Assembly: GCA_001599755.1 (NCBI GenBank)
Contig: BCHX01000006.1
Location: forward strand, 434,001-498,000
Direction of reading: 5' to 3'
Origin: Gliomastix tumulicola
Taxonomy: Eukaryota > Ascomycota > Sordariomycetes > Hypocreales > Bionectriaceae
DNA length: 64,000 nt
The notes under the pieces: generated by a model
What the model was told of the DNA's origin: nothing
The model's database searches: none
What the model saw: the letters and a program-made list of their open reading frames with translations, nothing else
Translations under genes and position numbers: made by a program
Shown here: in pieces, positions 1-10,735 of the stretch
Layout: each line of letters begins with the position of its first letter
Numbering within the stretch: position 1 is the first letter of the stretch

Positions 1-1445
1 CCGTTGATTGCCCCGACATGGCTCGATGATTCAAAAAGTCCCCTGCATATGTATGTACGTACTTGCACAGCACGGAGTGCAGGGTCCGCGATACAGCCAT
101 GCTATTGAAATTGGGGGCTGAGCGCCTCCGTGGGCGGCTCCCAAATGACCTAATTGAATGATGAGATTTTTTCTCAGACGGGCGGGAATTTGATTACTGT
201 GCCTCACTTTCTACTCAGATTCTCTCTCACCCGATCAACTGAGGGCTCTCCCGAGCGGCACGTATAAATGACCCGATCGGGCCGACCGAAAGAGCCCCCA
301 GCTGTTACATCGGACTCCGGCCATCATCTTGGCGCAGCTCAGCTTCTCGGGGAGCGACAGGTCGGCCGCTGGTGCCCAAAGGCCGCCTAACGTTATGTGC
401 AGAACTTTTGAAGCCAAGTGCAGCGAGCGGCCGAATGGTTGGGGCAATACGAGCTCGGCCGAATAAATCCCACTATTCTGGGGGCGAAAACTAAGATGCA
501 CTCACTCATAACTCCGTCTCCTTACAGGTTCGGTGATTCAATCTGTGTGAGAGGAAGCGCGCGCCGAGGTCTGATTAAAAGTGCACTAAAATTCGTTCAC
601 CCCGGGATCTACTACTTCAGCAATCCGCTGCCCCAGCAATATATCCCCGAAGCAAGGATTTACTGGATCTGCTAGTTACAAGCCCCATATTCTTCTCCGT
701 TTACCTTATTCTTATTCTTCCCTCGCTTGACTGGAGTGCGCGCGACAGGCCGGCGTGAAAGCTGAAAGTCGGGGCAAATTCGTCCTTGTCTCCAGTGCAG
801 TTGGCTAGCTTGAGGCAGTCCACCAACATCCTTGCTGGACAGACGGTTCAAGCAGAACGCCCTGATCCACTTGGTGGTTTTGCAGCACTGGCCCAGATAT
901 TTTATCTTAGTGACGTGCCACCAAGATCTTGCCCAGCATGAATAGCATCGAGATCGGCCGCCATGCCCTCACCTGTTTCCGCCAGTACGGTGCCAGCACG
1001 GTGCCAATGCAAATGTGCCCGTCGGAGCCAAGGTCCCCTGGAGATAGTAATGATTAGGCAGACTCGGTCCGTGTGACCGTGTGGCTGACGCCTCCCAATC
1101 CATAGCGCGTCGGCCAAGGTTGGGTGGCGCTTGAGGGCCTATTATGCGACCATGTACCGAGGATGTGAGTGCGGTACGTCGGCGGCATTCCTCTGCGACG
1201 ACGTATCATGTTCCGTGAATAGACCCGGCTTCTGAAGGGCTGGGCATCTCCGTCCTCGTACTACGTATTCCGTACTATGCGGGATGTTCTAGTTCCGCAC
1301 AAATCAGACCACTCTTGAGGCCCTGCATACAACGGCCGCATGTGTGTCCGAGCACTATGCGAGCAAATCCCAATGCATGCCGCCAGTGTGGGTATATGCG
1401 CCAGAAAAAAAAATTCATGCGATATCTTGATTAGTTTATCTTTCT
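1..1445. other. gene-free left edge with one AflR-type site
   Basis: I see no convincing coding region here: the open frames are short, overlap each other and show no family resemblance. One sequence fits the extended AflR recognition pattern TCGSWNNSCGR at 310-320 (TCGGACTCCGG), and a TATAAA stands at 263-268. The stretch lies downstream of the aflS-like gene, so it could be the promoter of another cluster gene outside the window. That last point is inference. Confidence 0.5.
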
Positions 1446-3203
1446 CTACGCTGTGAATGGCTGGTACTTGAGCTCCAGCGCCAGGTCACCACTCCTCGGT
1501 GAGCAATTTTTATTCACCAGAATCAGTCGGCCCGTGCTGTCGCTCATTGCGGACAGCATCGCCAGGATCTCGCCCACCTCGTTATCCTGCTGGTTCGTGA
1601 GCTGGAAGAGCGTCATGTCCCGCAGCCGCGCCCTGGCTTCCGCCCTGGCGCCCACGCTGCCCGGGTCCGGGATCAGCCCGGTGAGGGCGAGCGTCGCGGA
1701 GCTGTTTACGCGCAGGACATCGACGAGCTGTCTTATCTCGCTCCGGATGCGCTCCAGTCCGGTCGTCGTCGTCGCGGTGCCCGAGCCTCCGCTGGCGGTG
1801 GCGGACCCATTTAGGTGCAGGACGTACACGGTGGCGTCGCGTATGGGCTGATGGGAGCCCATGGTGCGTCGTTGGAGGGTCACCCGCCCGTTCATGATGC
1901 TTTGCTGCTGATGCTGGTGCTGTTCTGGCGGCGTTGAGTTTGGTGGCTTCCGCCACGAGCCCGGCGAGGATAACTCGGTCTCCTCGACCTGTACGTAGAC
2001 TCGCACTAGAGGAAAATGATTGGCGATCATGACGGCCTGCGATGTTGAGCTGGCACCAATCTGTAGCCGGCAAATTGTCAGCAGCGGTCATTCGCAGGTA
2101 AACGTACACCCTCCCGGTCTAGACCACGAACAGGTGGGAGACAGACACGGCAGGGGAATGGGCTAGACAGGGGGGCTGGCTCACCTCCACAACCGTGCTC
2201 GCCTCGCCAAGCAGTCGATCAGCGCACTGGAACGACCCCAGCAGTCCCACAAGCGCCCCGTCGACATTCGTTGTGCCATGCTGCTGAAAGGCAGCCCACT
2301 GGCGCCTCAGCTGGGGCCGCTGCTCGCACGCGGCGCTGAAGAGGACGGGGGAGCCGCTGGCGACGTTATAGGCCGTCTCTGACGGGGACCTGGAGTCCCT
2401 GAACCGCTGGGTGCATTTTGGCATATGCAGGGCCGCCGGCGCCGCCGTGTTGGCGAGAAAGACGACTGCATCGAGGAGCGACGGGTTGGTCAGGAAGTCG
2501 GCGGATAATGGACTGTGGGCGACCTGGCCCGGCTCGGGCTCGCGCAGGAAGCCGCAAGTCGCCGTCATACGTATGATGCGACTCAGCTGTGCCTCAGGGA
2601 TGCCGACGAGGTCTGCAATGTCTCTGGTCGAGGCGCTCTCGCGAAGTGGGATGCAGGCCAAGACTTGGAAGTGGCCTAGCCAGTGTAGGCAAGCCAGTAT
2701 TTGGATCTGGGAGCATTGTTTCAGCCACACACACTTTCCCCCCCTCATTTCTAATTTTCTCTCATCCGCTCATTCTTCTCTGCTTCGTTCCCCCCTTGTC
2801 GAAAATCCACAGCAAAGGGAAAAAAGACAGTAATGAAGCAGTGTAACGAAACAAGAACGAGAGATATAGGAGATACACTTACGTTACATGCGAGCTGCTG
2901 GATCAGATCCGACGGACCCATGATCAGGCGCTGCAGCTCCACAACATCGCCTAGCACTGCCTGTTTTGACTGCCGGAGCTCGTGGGGAAGACGGCCTGGA
3001 AAGTCCAAGGGTTCTTCAGGTCTCCCAGCAAAGGTCTCTTGGAAGCTTGCCAGAAACTTCTTGATATCTCCAGCTGTGGCCGTGGCCGTGGCCACGAGTT
3101 GAGTCATGAGATCCATGTTAGTCGTTTCTGCTGTTAGAACTGTAACAGAATCAGAGAAAAGGGCTCGTTCAAGGTCAAGATTCTGCATCGAGATTGGCTT
3201 CAT
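1446..3203 (-). CDS. AflS/AflJ-like pathway co-regulator (O-methyltransferase-like fold)
   Basis: Three exons, 2883-3203, 2185-2706 and 1446-2060, close in frame to 485 codons plus stop. The first intron starts GTAAGT and I end it at CCCAG before 2706; the second starts GTGAGC and ends CTACAG. The middle exon carries the family block around ILACLHWLGHFQVLACIPL, a winged-helix-like stretch (DIADLVGIPEAQLSRIIRM) and the AHSPLSADFL segment seen in AflJ/AflS proteins. These resemble O-methyltransferases but act as partners of AflR in aflatoxin/sterigmatocystin-type clusters. The gene is divergent to the aflR-like gene with 910 bp between the starts, the arrangement known for aflR/aflS. Insertions rich in Gly, Ala and Thr (SATASGGSGTATTTT) make it a little longer than the roughly 440 residues usual for the family. 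Function is by family and context; the first splice acceptor is the least certain point. Confidence 0.82.
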
Positions 3204-3247
3204 ATCTTGCTAACTCGGCCGTTCAACCGGTAGTTATAACTGATCTC

Positions 3248-3258
3248 TCGTCTCTCGA
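3248..3258. promoter_or_regulatory. AflR-type site TCG-N5-CGA in the divergent promoter
   Basis: TCGTCTCTCGA is an exact match to the palindromic TCG-N5-CGA core. It lies 45 bp upstream of the aflS-like ATG and 856 bp from the aflR-like ATG, so it could serve both genes or autoregulation. It does not fit the stricter TCGSWNNSCGR form, because the fourth base is T. Confidence 0.55.
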
Positions 3259-4113
3259 AGATCCTAGTGTGTATGGCAGCTGCCCGGTCTACGGTCTGAG
3301 GTCTGTGGTGAGGCTCTGGCCACCCCCAGGGTCCATCGGCGTGGGTACTCGTCTGGGCGGTGGCATGGCAGGGGTCCGGGTCTAATTTTGTAGCAGGGAA
3401 TGCTACGTGTCCATTGCCCTTTACCCCGACCTTGCAGCGATCTTGTACCTTCTTGGCCCGAACTAGACCAGGGCTCTCTGGACGTACATCATCCGCTCCA
3501 AGACGATACACGACGCACCGGTCAAGCTACCAATCAAGTAGCATCTTGCTGAGGTTCCCCTCCCCGCCCTCTTCCCGTCTTTTGCATGGGATGACCACCC
3601 AGCACGTCAGCATTGCATGTCACGGACGAAAATCTGTCCGAGGTGGTGTCAGCTTCGCATGTTGCCACAGGCAAAATATGTCTCCCAAGTGGGGTCTCGC
3701 TTCCCTCGCATCATGCCTGCGTCCCGTCTCCAGGGCCCTGCTTCTCTCTCTCTAGCCCCTGCAGGCAAGGTCAAAGCAGCAAGAAACTAAGGGTCCTCTA
3801 CCAGAGCCGCGGCGAATGCTTGCCGAAAAGGCGCTTATCTTTGGAGAGCCGAGGGGGCGAAGACAGGTGGGGGAAGGTCAGCCGTCAGCGTTGCGAGGGG
3901 GCTGAAATATTGGGAGGGGGATGCTGCGTGCCAAGTACGTGGCTGTCCCTTCATCATATAGCTATAACGTTTAGGCCCTCAAGTAACCTTAAACAAGTTT
4001 GTTACCTGCCCTCGTAGGCCGTCCGGTGGTAGAGTCTTAATAAACAGCCAGCGGCGACCTGTGACTGTCCCATCTGCTCCACCGCCGTTGCGGAAATCCT
4101 GCCCAAGTCAGTC

Positions 4114-5622
4114 ATGTCGCCCACACTGCCAACCACGAACAGCAGCACCTCCACTGCCGTTGCACCGACGGTGAAGCTCAGAGATAGCTGTCACGCCTGT
4201 GCTTCGTCCAAGCTCCGGTGCAGCAAGGAGAAGCCGACTTGTGCTCGGTGTGCCAAACGTGGCAAATCTTGCCAGTACTTCGTCACGCGGAGGGCTGGCA
4301 GAAAGCAGGGAAGCAAGATTAACACCGAGACAGCAGCACCTCCTGCAGGATCATCTTCGTCTGCTTGGAGGAGTGGTAGCAGCAACAGCGATGTTCCTGC
4401 GGTAGGCCAACCACCGGAGGCGGTGATGGCTGGCTCGATTCATGTCCTCCAGGATCAGTATGTCAACAGCAACAACAACAATTATGCCGATTCCAACTCG
4501 GATCTTCTGGCCTCGATATCGTCTTCCACTTCAGCTGTGCCAACACCGGCAGACATCATCATGGACTTTGACGAGCTCTTCCCTTCGCCTATGGACGGGT
4601 CCTTTGGAGACGCTTCAGATATCAGCAGTTGCACAGACTTTTACTTTGGTCAGAATTGTCTTCTGGATCCTACGCTGGCCTGGCCTCAGGTGCTGGATAA
4701 GACCGGCTTGAAGCTTGGTCAGGATGTGCGAATACTCGATGCGTCATCTATCTCATCAACCGGATCCTCTACCCTCCACTTTCCACCGCCATCACAACTG
4801 CAACCACAATCACAGCAGCAACAGCGGCCGGATCATGAGACGCAACAGCAACAACAGACGCAGCAGCAGGCATCCAGCTCAGGAGTACCACAAAACAGTC
4901 CGTCATGCGCCTGCGTTGCCCAAACACTGGGCCTCGTGAGCCAGCTTTTCCAAGAATCCGTTGCCCTGCCTCCCACCTCTCCCGTGAGCCTGTCTCCCGG
5001 GGAGTCATCCGGATCGAGCCAGAATGGAGGCGGACCCGTCAACGCTCCGCTGGCAGACGGTGAGCGCGCCATCGAGACGATCCGCTCCATGCTCCAGTGC
5101 CCCTGCCAGCAGGATAGCCACCTCCTCGCCCTCATGTCCCTTGTCGTCTTCAAAGCGGTGGCTCGGTACCAGGACGCGGCTCGTCGGTCGACAGAATACG
5201 CCGAGATGGCCCTGGTCCAGGGGACTTCTTCTCTCTACGGGGCAGCAGCCTCCACTGCGAATAGCGGGAGGACGGGTCTGGTCATCGACGAGGAGAATCC
5301 ACACCCCAAGCTCGCCGTCCAGACTCTACTTGGCAAACTCCACCGCGTCCAGGGGCTGGTGAATGCCATGGCTGAGCGGCTCAAGAGCAACAACAACAGC
5401 AGCAGCAACAGCAACAATAATAACGACACTAACAAGACTGGGGATATGCATACGCGGGCGGAGAGTTCATTTGTCAGTGAAAGGCGGGACGCGCTTGGGT
5501 GTAATATTGCCAATGCGAGTGCTCCGTTCTCGACGACGCTTCTGTCTCAACTGGAGGAGGATCTTCGGAAGCAGGTGAGAAGCGTCTCTCAGCAGCTTGT
5601 GAGTATCTTGCGGGAGCTGTAG
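4114..5622 (+). CDS. AflR-like Zn2Cys6 transcription factor
   Basis: A single exon of 502 residues. Residues about 27-56 form a zinc cluster of AflR type: CHACASSKLRC, then CARCAKRGKSCQYF, followed by a basic RRAGRK linker. The last third has a block typical of the AflR regulatory domain (ERAIETIRSMLQCPCQQD, then LLALMSLVVFKAVARYQ). Three low-complexity stretches separate these parts: Asn/Ser-rich near residue 115, Gln-rich around 230-250, and Asn/Ser-rich near 430. The protein should bind TCG-N5-CGA sites, and such sites occur in the promoters of the neighbouring enzyme genes. With the divergent aflS-like partner it forms the usual two-gene switch of aromatic polyketide clusters. The product of this cluster cannot be read from the window. 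Confidence 0.9.
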   Translation: MSPTLPTTNSSTSTAVAPTVKLRDSCHACASSKLRCSKEKPTCARCAKRGKSCQYFVTRRAGRKQGSKINTETAAPPAGSSSSAWRSGSSNSDVPAVGQPPEAVMAGSIHVLQDQYVNSNNNNYADSNSDLLASISSSTSAVPTPADIIMDFDELFPSPMDGSFGDASDISSCTDFYFGQNCLLDPTLAWPQVLDKTGLKLGQDVRILDASSISSTGSSTLHFPPPSQLQPQSQQQQRPDHETQQQQQTQQQASSSGVPQNSPSCACVAQTLGLVSQLFQESVALPPTSPVSLSPGESSGSSQNGGGPVNAPLADGERAIETIRSMLQCPCQQDSHLLALMSLVVFKAVARYQDAARRSTEYAEMALVQGTSSLYGAAASTANSGRTGLVIDEENPHPKLAVQTLLGKLHRVQGLVNAMAERLKSNNNSSSNSNNNNDTNKTGDMHTRAESSFVSERRDALGCNIANASAPFSTTLLSQLEEDLRKQVRSVSQQLVSILREL

Positions 5623-5746
5623 CACTCTAGATTATGAGTCACTGTGTTTGTATAAATAGACTATGACTACGACTCTCCTTCCCTTTCTTGCGGCGTCGTG
5701 GTCTCACAGAATGGCAGTAGCAAGCGAAAGAAATGCAATTACCTAT

Positions 5747-7576
5747 CTACCTCTTCCTGCACTTGTCGCTGCGGATGATGTCCTTGGCGGCTCTACTAGC
5801 CAGTGCATAGACTGTGGCTTGTGGGTGGCAGGTAGGAGGGTACGGGAACGCGCTTGAGTCCACAACTCTGATCCCTTTCAGGCCCTTCACCCTCCAGTTC
5901 GCGTCGAGGGCCTTGCCAATCGCCGCGGTGCCAACAGGGTGGCGGAAAGAGTATGTCTGTTGGCCCATGGCGGCCCAGAGAGCTTCGTCCGAGACAACAT
6001 CGGATCCGGGATACCTCTCAGCCACGATCAGGGGACTGACCTCTGGACGCTGTAGAATCTCCCTGAGCTTCTTGTAGGTCCACAAAACAGCTGCCTTGTC
6101 ACCCTCGGAGCCGTAGAAGTTAGTGTGGATGAGAGGGGCGTCGTTGTAGTCGGCTGATCGGAGACTAACGGATCCGGCGGCCTCAGGTTGCACCAGGCTC
6201 GCCCAGGCAATAATGGTGCTGTTGGGAGACGGTATGAACGGCACGGTGCTGAACTGGATGAGGACGTGCGGCCGGTCCTCGGGCAGGGAGAGGTAGTGCG
6301 CGTTGTCGACGCCCTCAGGCCAAGCCGAGTTCGGCAGCCGGAAGGCGGCGAACGAGTATCCGTTGTTCCACCCAAGGGGCCCCGACGCATCGGAAGCGTA
6401 TTGTGCCTTGGCAATGGCCGCCTCCGTCTCGTTGGACGACCACTGCCAGACCGTCATGACCTCCGGGACGACCTGGAGCTGCATGATGGAGAAGGGGTGG
6501 TCTCGGAGGTTCGCTCCCACCTCTTTGTTGTCTGAAACGACCGGGATACCGACCTCTTCCAGCTTGGCCTTGGGCCCGATGCCAGAGAGCAGGAGGAGTC
6601 TGGGTGTACCGATGGCACCGGCGCTGACGATGATCTCGGCCGCCTTGATGTCAACAGGTTCTCCTCCGCTGGCTGAGTGGTACGTAGCACCGACAGCCGT
6701 TTTCCCATCGAAGCGAATCTTAGTTACCCGGGCATCGTGTATGACTTGTAAGTTTGGACGTCCCTCAGCAATGATGCCAAAGGTGTTGCGCGGATGAGAT
6801 CTGGTCCGGTTCTGGGCGAAGATGGCCGAAACGCCCATATCGATTCCGATCCCAGTTCCATCCGTCAGATCCCGCTGCTCAAGACCAAGCTCTGCTTCAA
6901 TGGCCTCTGCAAAGGGGAATTCGAAGCCCGTCAAGCCGCTCGATCGGCTGACTTCGACCGGCCCATCACCGTACCCGGACGCGTTCACAAACTGCTCGTA
7001 GTCGGCGTGCGGAGGGTCTCGGTAGCGGCTGACCTGTCTGAACTCGTCCAGCATAGAATCCCACGCCAGCCCTTCGTTTCCGGAGAGCTGCGCCCATTCA
7101 TCGAATAGGGATGCGGCGCCTCGGCAGTACGCCATTCCGTTGACGGCGGCGCCGCCTCCGAGCGTGTGGCCTTGGGCGATACCAGGAGCATAGCCGCCGA
7201 GATTGGGGTCAGGCTCCGTCACGTAATTGGGCTTCTTTTCTTTAATCATAGGGTAATACGCGGGCGCTGTGTGGCAGAGGAAAGAGAATATTAGAATAGA
7301 CGTAGAATAATAGGAAGATTGAAGACTCGACCCGGGTGCTGGGTAGTACGACTCACTATTCACATTTGGGTCATCGATGCTGTCTGCCCCAGCCTCCAAA
7401 AGAACGACATTATTGGCGGCAACTTGAGACAGTCTTTCCGCAAGAACATATCCAGCCGGACCGCCTCCGATAATCAGATAGTCTACCTCTGCCCTAGGTT
7501 GAGCATTGGAAGCGACAGCTATGCTGGCAGTAGCTAAGGCTCGTAGCCAGACTCCGAGGGAGAGATGGTGACCCAT
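5747..7576 (-). CDS. secreted GMC-family FAD oxidoreductase
   Basis: Two exons, 7357-7576 and 5747-7266, give 579 residues. The intron 7267-7356 begins GTGAGT, ends CACAG and is exactly 90 nt without an in-frame stop, so the unspliced frame also stays open. Splicing restores the normal GMC spacing between the N-terminal FAD region and YYPMIKEKK. Residues about 1-25 look like a signal peptide. The dinucleotide-binding motif IIGGGPAGYVLAERL is at about 35-49. The second GMC signature is near SAGAIGTPRLLLLSGIGP. Active-site candidates are the His in HPVGT and the His in TCHPQATVY. It probably oxidises an alcohol or phenolic pathway intermediate outside the cell or in vesicles. Two AflR-type sites lie about 300-360 bp upstream, which supports membership of the cluster. 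The substrate is unknown. Confidence 0.9.
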   Translation of the reverse strand: MGHHLSLGVWLRALATASIAVASNAQPRAEVDYLIIGGGPAGYVLAERLSQVAANNVVLLEAGADSIDDPNVNSESYYPAPGSSLQSSYYSTSILIFSFLCHTAPAYYPMIKEKKPNYVTEPDPNLGGYAPGIAQGHTLGGGAAVNGMAYCRGAASLFDEWAQLSGNEGLAWDSMLDEFRQVSRYRDPPHADYEQFVNASGYGDGPVEVSRSSGLTGFEFPFAEAIEAELGLEQRDLTDGTGIGIDMGVSAIFAQNRTRSHPRNTFGIIAEGRPNLQVIHDARVTKIRFDGKTAVGATYHSASGGEPVDIKAAEIIVSAGAIGTPRLLLLSGIGPKAKLEEVGIPVVSDNKEVGANLRDHPFSIMQLQVVPEVMTVWQWSSNETEAAIAKAQYASDASGPLGWNNGYSFAAFRLPNSAWPEGVDNAHYLSLPEDRPHVLIQFSTVPFIPSPNSTIIAWASLVQPEAAGSVSLRSADYNDAPLIHTNFYGSEGDKAAVLWTYKKLREILQRPEVSPLIVAERYPGSDVVSDEALWAAMGQQTYSFRHPVGTAAIGKALDANWRVKGLKGIRVVDSSAFPYPPTCHPQATVYALASRAAKDIIRSDKCRKR

Positions 7577-7872
7577 CTTTGTGATGGTGTCTCGATCGAG
7601 GTGGTTTGATTGTGTTCGTTCTTGGGTTGGGAGATATTGGTTCCGCTTTGTTAAAGAAATGGAACCCAAGACATTTTGGGTTGCATTGCCGAGTTCATTA
7701 TATCAAGGAGACCTACTTATTACTTCACCGACGAGCCAATACTGCAGTGGACACAGTCATTCTACTTCCGCCGGCCAGCTTGGTCGGTTCAGTGATCAGG
7801 GGTTCAATCCGAGCTCCGTTGATGCTGAATGGACTTTGAGGAGATGGTCTCACAAATCCGGAAATTGGGTTT

Positions 7873-7883
7873 TCGGATACCGA
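7873..7883. promoter_or_regulatory. AflR-type site upstream of the GMC gene
   Basis: TCGGATACCGA matches TCG-N5-CGA, the TCGSWNNSCGR form and the tighter TCGG-N3-CCGA form. It lies 297 bp upstream of the GMC start codon. Confidence 0.6.
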
Positions 7884-7934
7884 TGCATGCTTCTGGATCA
7901 ATATTTGGGACTGGCTTTTCTGGGCTGCGGCTGA

Positions 7935-7945
7935 TCGGTGGCCGA
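7935..7945. promoter_or_regulatory. second AflR-type site upstream of the GMC gene
   Basis: TCGGTGGCCGA is a second match to all three forms of the motif, 62 bp from the first copy and 359 bp upstream of the GMC start codon. Paired sites are common in promoters controlled by AflR-like factors. Confidence 0.6.
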
Positions 7946-8465
7946 ACAATCCATGCTATGCATGGCTCCTTTGCCCTGAACAGGGGTGCCACGCTAATCC
8001 TGCGTACAGCTCGGCAACGTGGCCGGGGGTCCAGTTGCAGACTTCTGACGCCAAAATGTATGGCTTACTATCTTGATTCAACTTTGAATGTGGTGCCATC
8101 GTGCCCGATCTGATGCTGGATATGTGGTATTACGCTGTTAGATCGGCAGTGTCCAACATGCAGGTACAGATGGCAAGACGCAGTGTGACACGTTCCTGTC
8201 GATCTGGCATTCGACGACGAATGTTTCATTTTGAATATAAATGTAAGAAGGAGCAAGACTTATCCAGGGTAAATATCATATTGAGTGGACAACACGACGA
8301 ACAGGGGAGAGGGGGAGAGATGGTTCGCTTTACTTCGCTGTCGTAGTACCTGATATATTGCCGGACCCGAGGAGTCACCTAAAATACTTCCAATGCATTT
8401 CTATCTAGTTACAGATTATAGAGCACTCAGTGGAGACGCATCTTGAGAGGCATATCACTGCCTAC

Positions 8466-10735
8466 TCATGCACGCCGCATATCAACCTGCTTGCCCTTGT
8501 CAGGATGCTCGTTCTCGTAGTAATCCTTCCACTCCGCACACCGCGCCTCCAACTCGGGGAGTGCTCCGGCCTTATCCATGAGCGGCACAATCTTGGAAGT
8601 CTGCTCGAGGAACTGGACGGAGAAGCCGGCGCTCGAGTGCCAGGCAATGTGGCAATGCAGCAGCCAGGCACCGGGATTGTCCACCGGGAAGCCGATCCAC
8701 AGATGGCCGTAGATCGGGCAGTTGGCGACATCGCGGCGAGGCGGGTTGTCCAAGTTCGGGACGACGCTCTCGTTGAACTTGCCTTTACCCTGCGCCAGGA
8801 CGTAGAAGTCGTGCCCGTGCAGATGGATCGGGTGCACCGACCGCGGAATCACGCGCGGCGGATCGGCATCGGGCAGTTCGTGGTTGTTCTCGATAACAAA
8901 GTACACCCACTCGCCGGTCTCATAGTCGAGATGCATCGGCTCCGTTTCAGGCGGGAACTGTGACGAGTTGCCCGAGTTGAGCGTCAACCGCTTCACGCTC
9001 GGCTCTCTCCAGTCGCTGTACATGGGACCGGAGCCGAGGGCCCATTTGCGGATCAGAGAGTTGGGATCGCTCGCGTTGGGCCAGCCCTGCAGTCCGATCT
9101 TGAGGTAGTCGGCGGGCTCCAAGTCGTTGACACGCCTGCCTACTTGCTTCGGGACGATGGGCACCAACTCGTCCGCAGTAGGATCCATGCACCCGAAGTC
9201 GAGGTGCGCGGGTGGCCCAGTGACCGGATCGCTCTTGTCGCTGGAGTTGTACCGCACGATGCCCATGTGCGGCTTGCCCATAAGCTCTGGCATATCGCAG
9301 TAATGCGCGTTGATCCAGAAGTTTGAGCCATTGTCAAGGTTGGCGTTGGCCTCGACAATGATCTCGTACCTTTGGCCTGTGACAAAGTGAGAAACTGAAG
9401 CATATCGAGAGGGAAGCTATGATATGATCAAACCTACCAATACCAATGTTGATAACATCAGTCACAAACGGCTCGATCTGGACAAAATCCATCGCGACGA
9501 CAGTGAAGTTGTGTCCGTCGATCCAGAACGTCTCGGTGAGCAGGGAGCCAGTATTGACGAGACCGATCTTATACTTGACACCGGGCTCAAAAACCACATC
9601 AAACAGTTCGCCGTCGCCCGAACAGTGAGTCGAGTTTCTAGGGTCGCAGTCGTAAATGCCCTTGCCGTTCAACACCATAGACTCGGGGATCGGGGCTCGC
9701 GTGGTGTAGAACTCGCGCCAGAGGAGACTGAAGGCATCGTCATGGTACCAATCAGCGAGGACCCAGGGCCCCAGATCAACATCCCAGTTTGCACTCGTCG
9801 GTCCATGAATCACAAGAGGTCCTGTACGTATTCTGGGTAAGCCATCTGACCCAAACCAAGGTGGTGGTATTCGTGAAATAATTACCATACGCGCCGTTGC
9901 TATCTGTCTGCGAGTCAGCGTGATGTAACGGGTAGAGCCAGCACAGCTAGGTGAGGAAAATCTTACACTGCAGGCCGAAGTGAGAATGATACCATGAAGT
10001 ACCATACTGCCGGGCGCGGAACTCATAAACTTGTGACGTTCCAGGCTAGAATTCGGTTAGAAACGTGACCGCTTGCTCAACGTGAGGCAATGACACACCT
10101 TGGAGGGACATTGCGTGACGCCGGGCACACCATCGAGCCAGACACGGTCTTGCAGTCGGAATCCATGCCAATGAACACCTGTGCCATTGTGATTGGTCAG
10201 GTTGTTGTGGACAGTGATACCTGCATTCTGTCAGACTTGATAATCCGGATTGCACGAGGGTAAATGGGTATGGCTTACGTAGAGTATCGCCCCAATCGGC
10301 CTCGATAAGGGGTCCAGGATACGTTCCTATACAGACTCAGAATACTGCAGGTCTCCTTCCCATTGTGTCGCTTGCTTCAACCCTACCATTGAAAACTGTA
10401 GCATTTTTCCAATAACCGTCTGGGTTGATCAGTTCATTGGTAACGGTGAGTTCGTACTGTAACGGTCAGTGTACATTCTCTGTCCACACCCAAAACATAC
10501 GATAGGAGGGGGAAGGAAAAAGAAAAGGAAAGAAGAAAGGAGGGAAGAGAATGAGGAATGCATGATGAATGCTCACCTCTCGTAACCTTCCCTCTGGTAT
10601 CACAAAATCAGGGTCAGAATAAATGTCGATCCCCTTCTTCCAGCAATCTCTCCTCTCTGGGCTGTGGACGCAGCAAGAAGAATCACCAAGAGCCTGGTGG
10701 CCAAAGGCCAATAATAACAGGGCCAGAGATCTCAT
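8466..10735 (-). CDS. secreted laccase-like multicopper oxidase
   Basis: Eight exons close to 596 residues: 10577-10735, 10387-10456, 10279-10326, 10099-10220, 9967-10045, 9886-9903, 9438-9821 and 8466-9376. All introns are GT-AG and 50-120 nt; the sixth exon is only 18 nt. A signal peptide covers about residues 1-17. All four copper motifs are visible: GVHWHGFRLQ, SWYHSHFGLQ, HPIHLHGHDF and HCHIAWHSSAGF. The residue after the Gly in the last motif is Phe, the axial position of the type-1 copper, which is associated with higher redox potential. Laccases in pigment clusters perform oxidative phenol coupling, so dimerisation of an aromatic polyketide is a reasonable guess here. The gene is divergent to the GST gene and shares a promoter region containing an AflR-type site. 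Confidence 0.93.

Noticed and set aside
902..1117. 71-codon minus-strand frame at the left edge
   Set aside because: No codon bias, no start context and no recognisable domain.
5747..7669. Reading the GMC gene as one 640-codon exon
   Set aside because: The extra stretch is a 90 nt intron with GTGAGT donor and CACAG acceptor, and the ATG at 7576 starts a proper signal peptide.
7798..7815. tRNA B-box-like GGTTCAATCC
   Set aside because: The last consensus base is wrong, and no A box or cloverleaf can be drawn around it.
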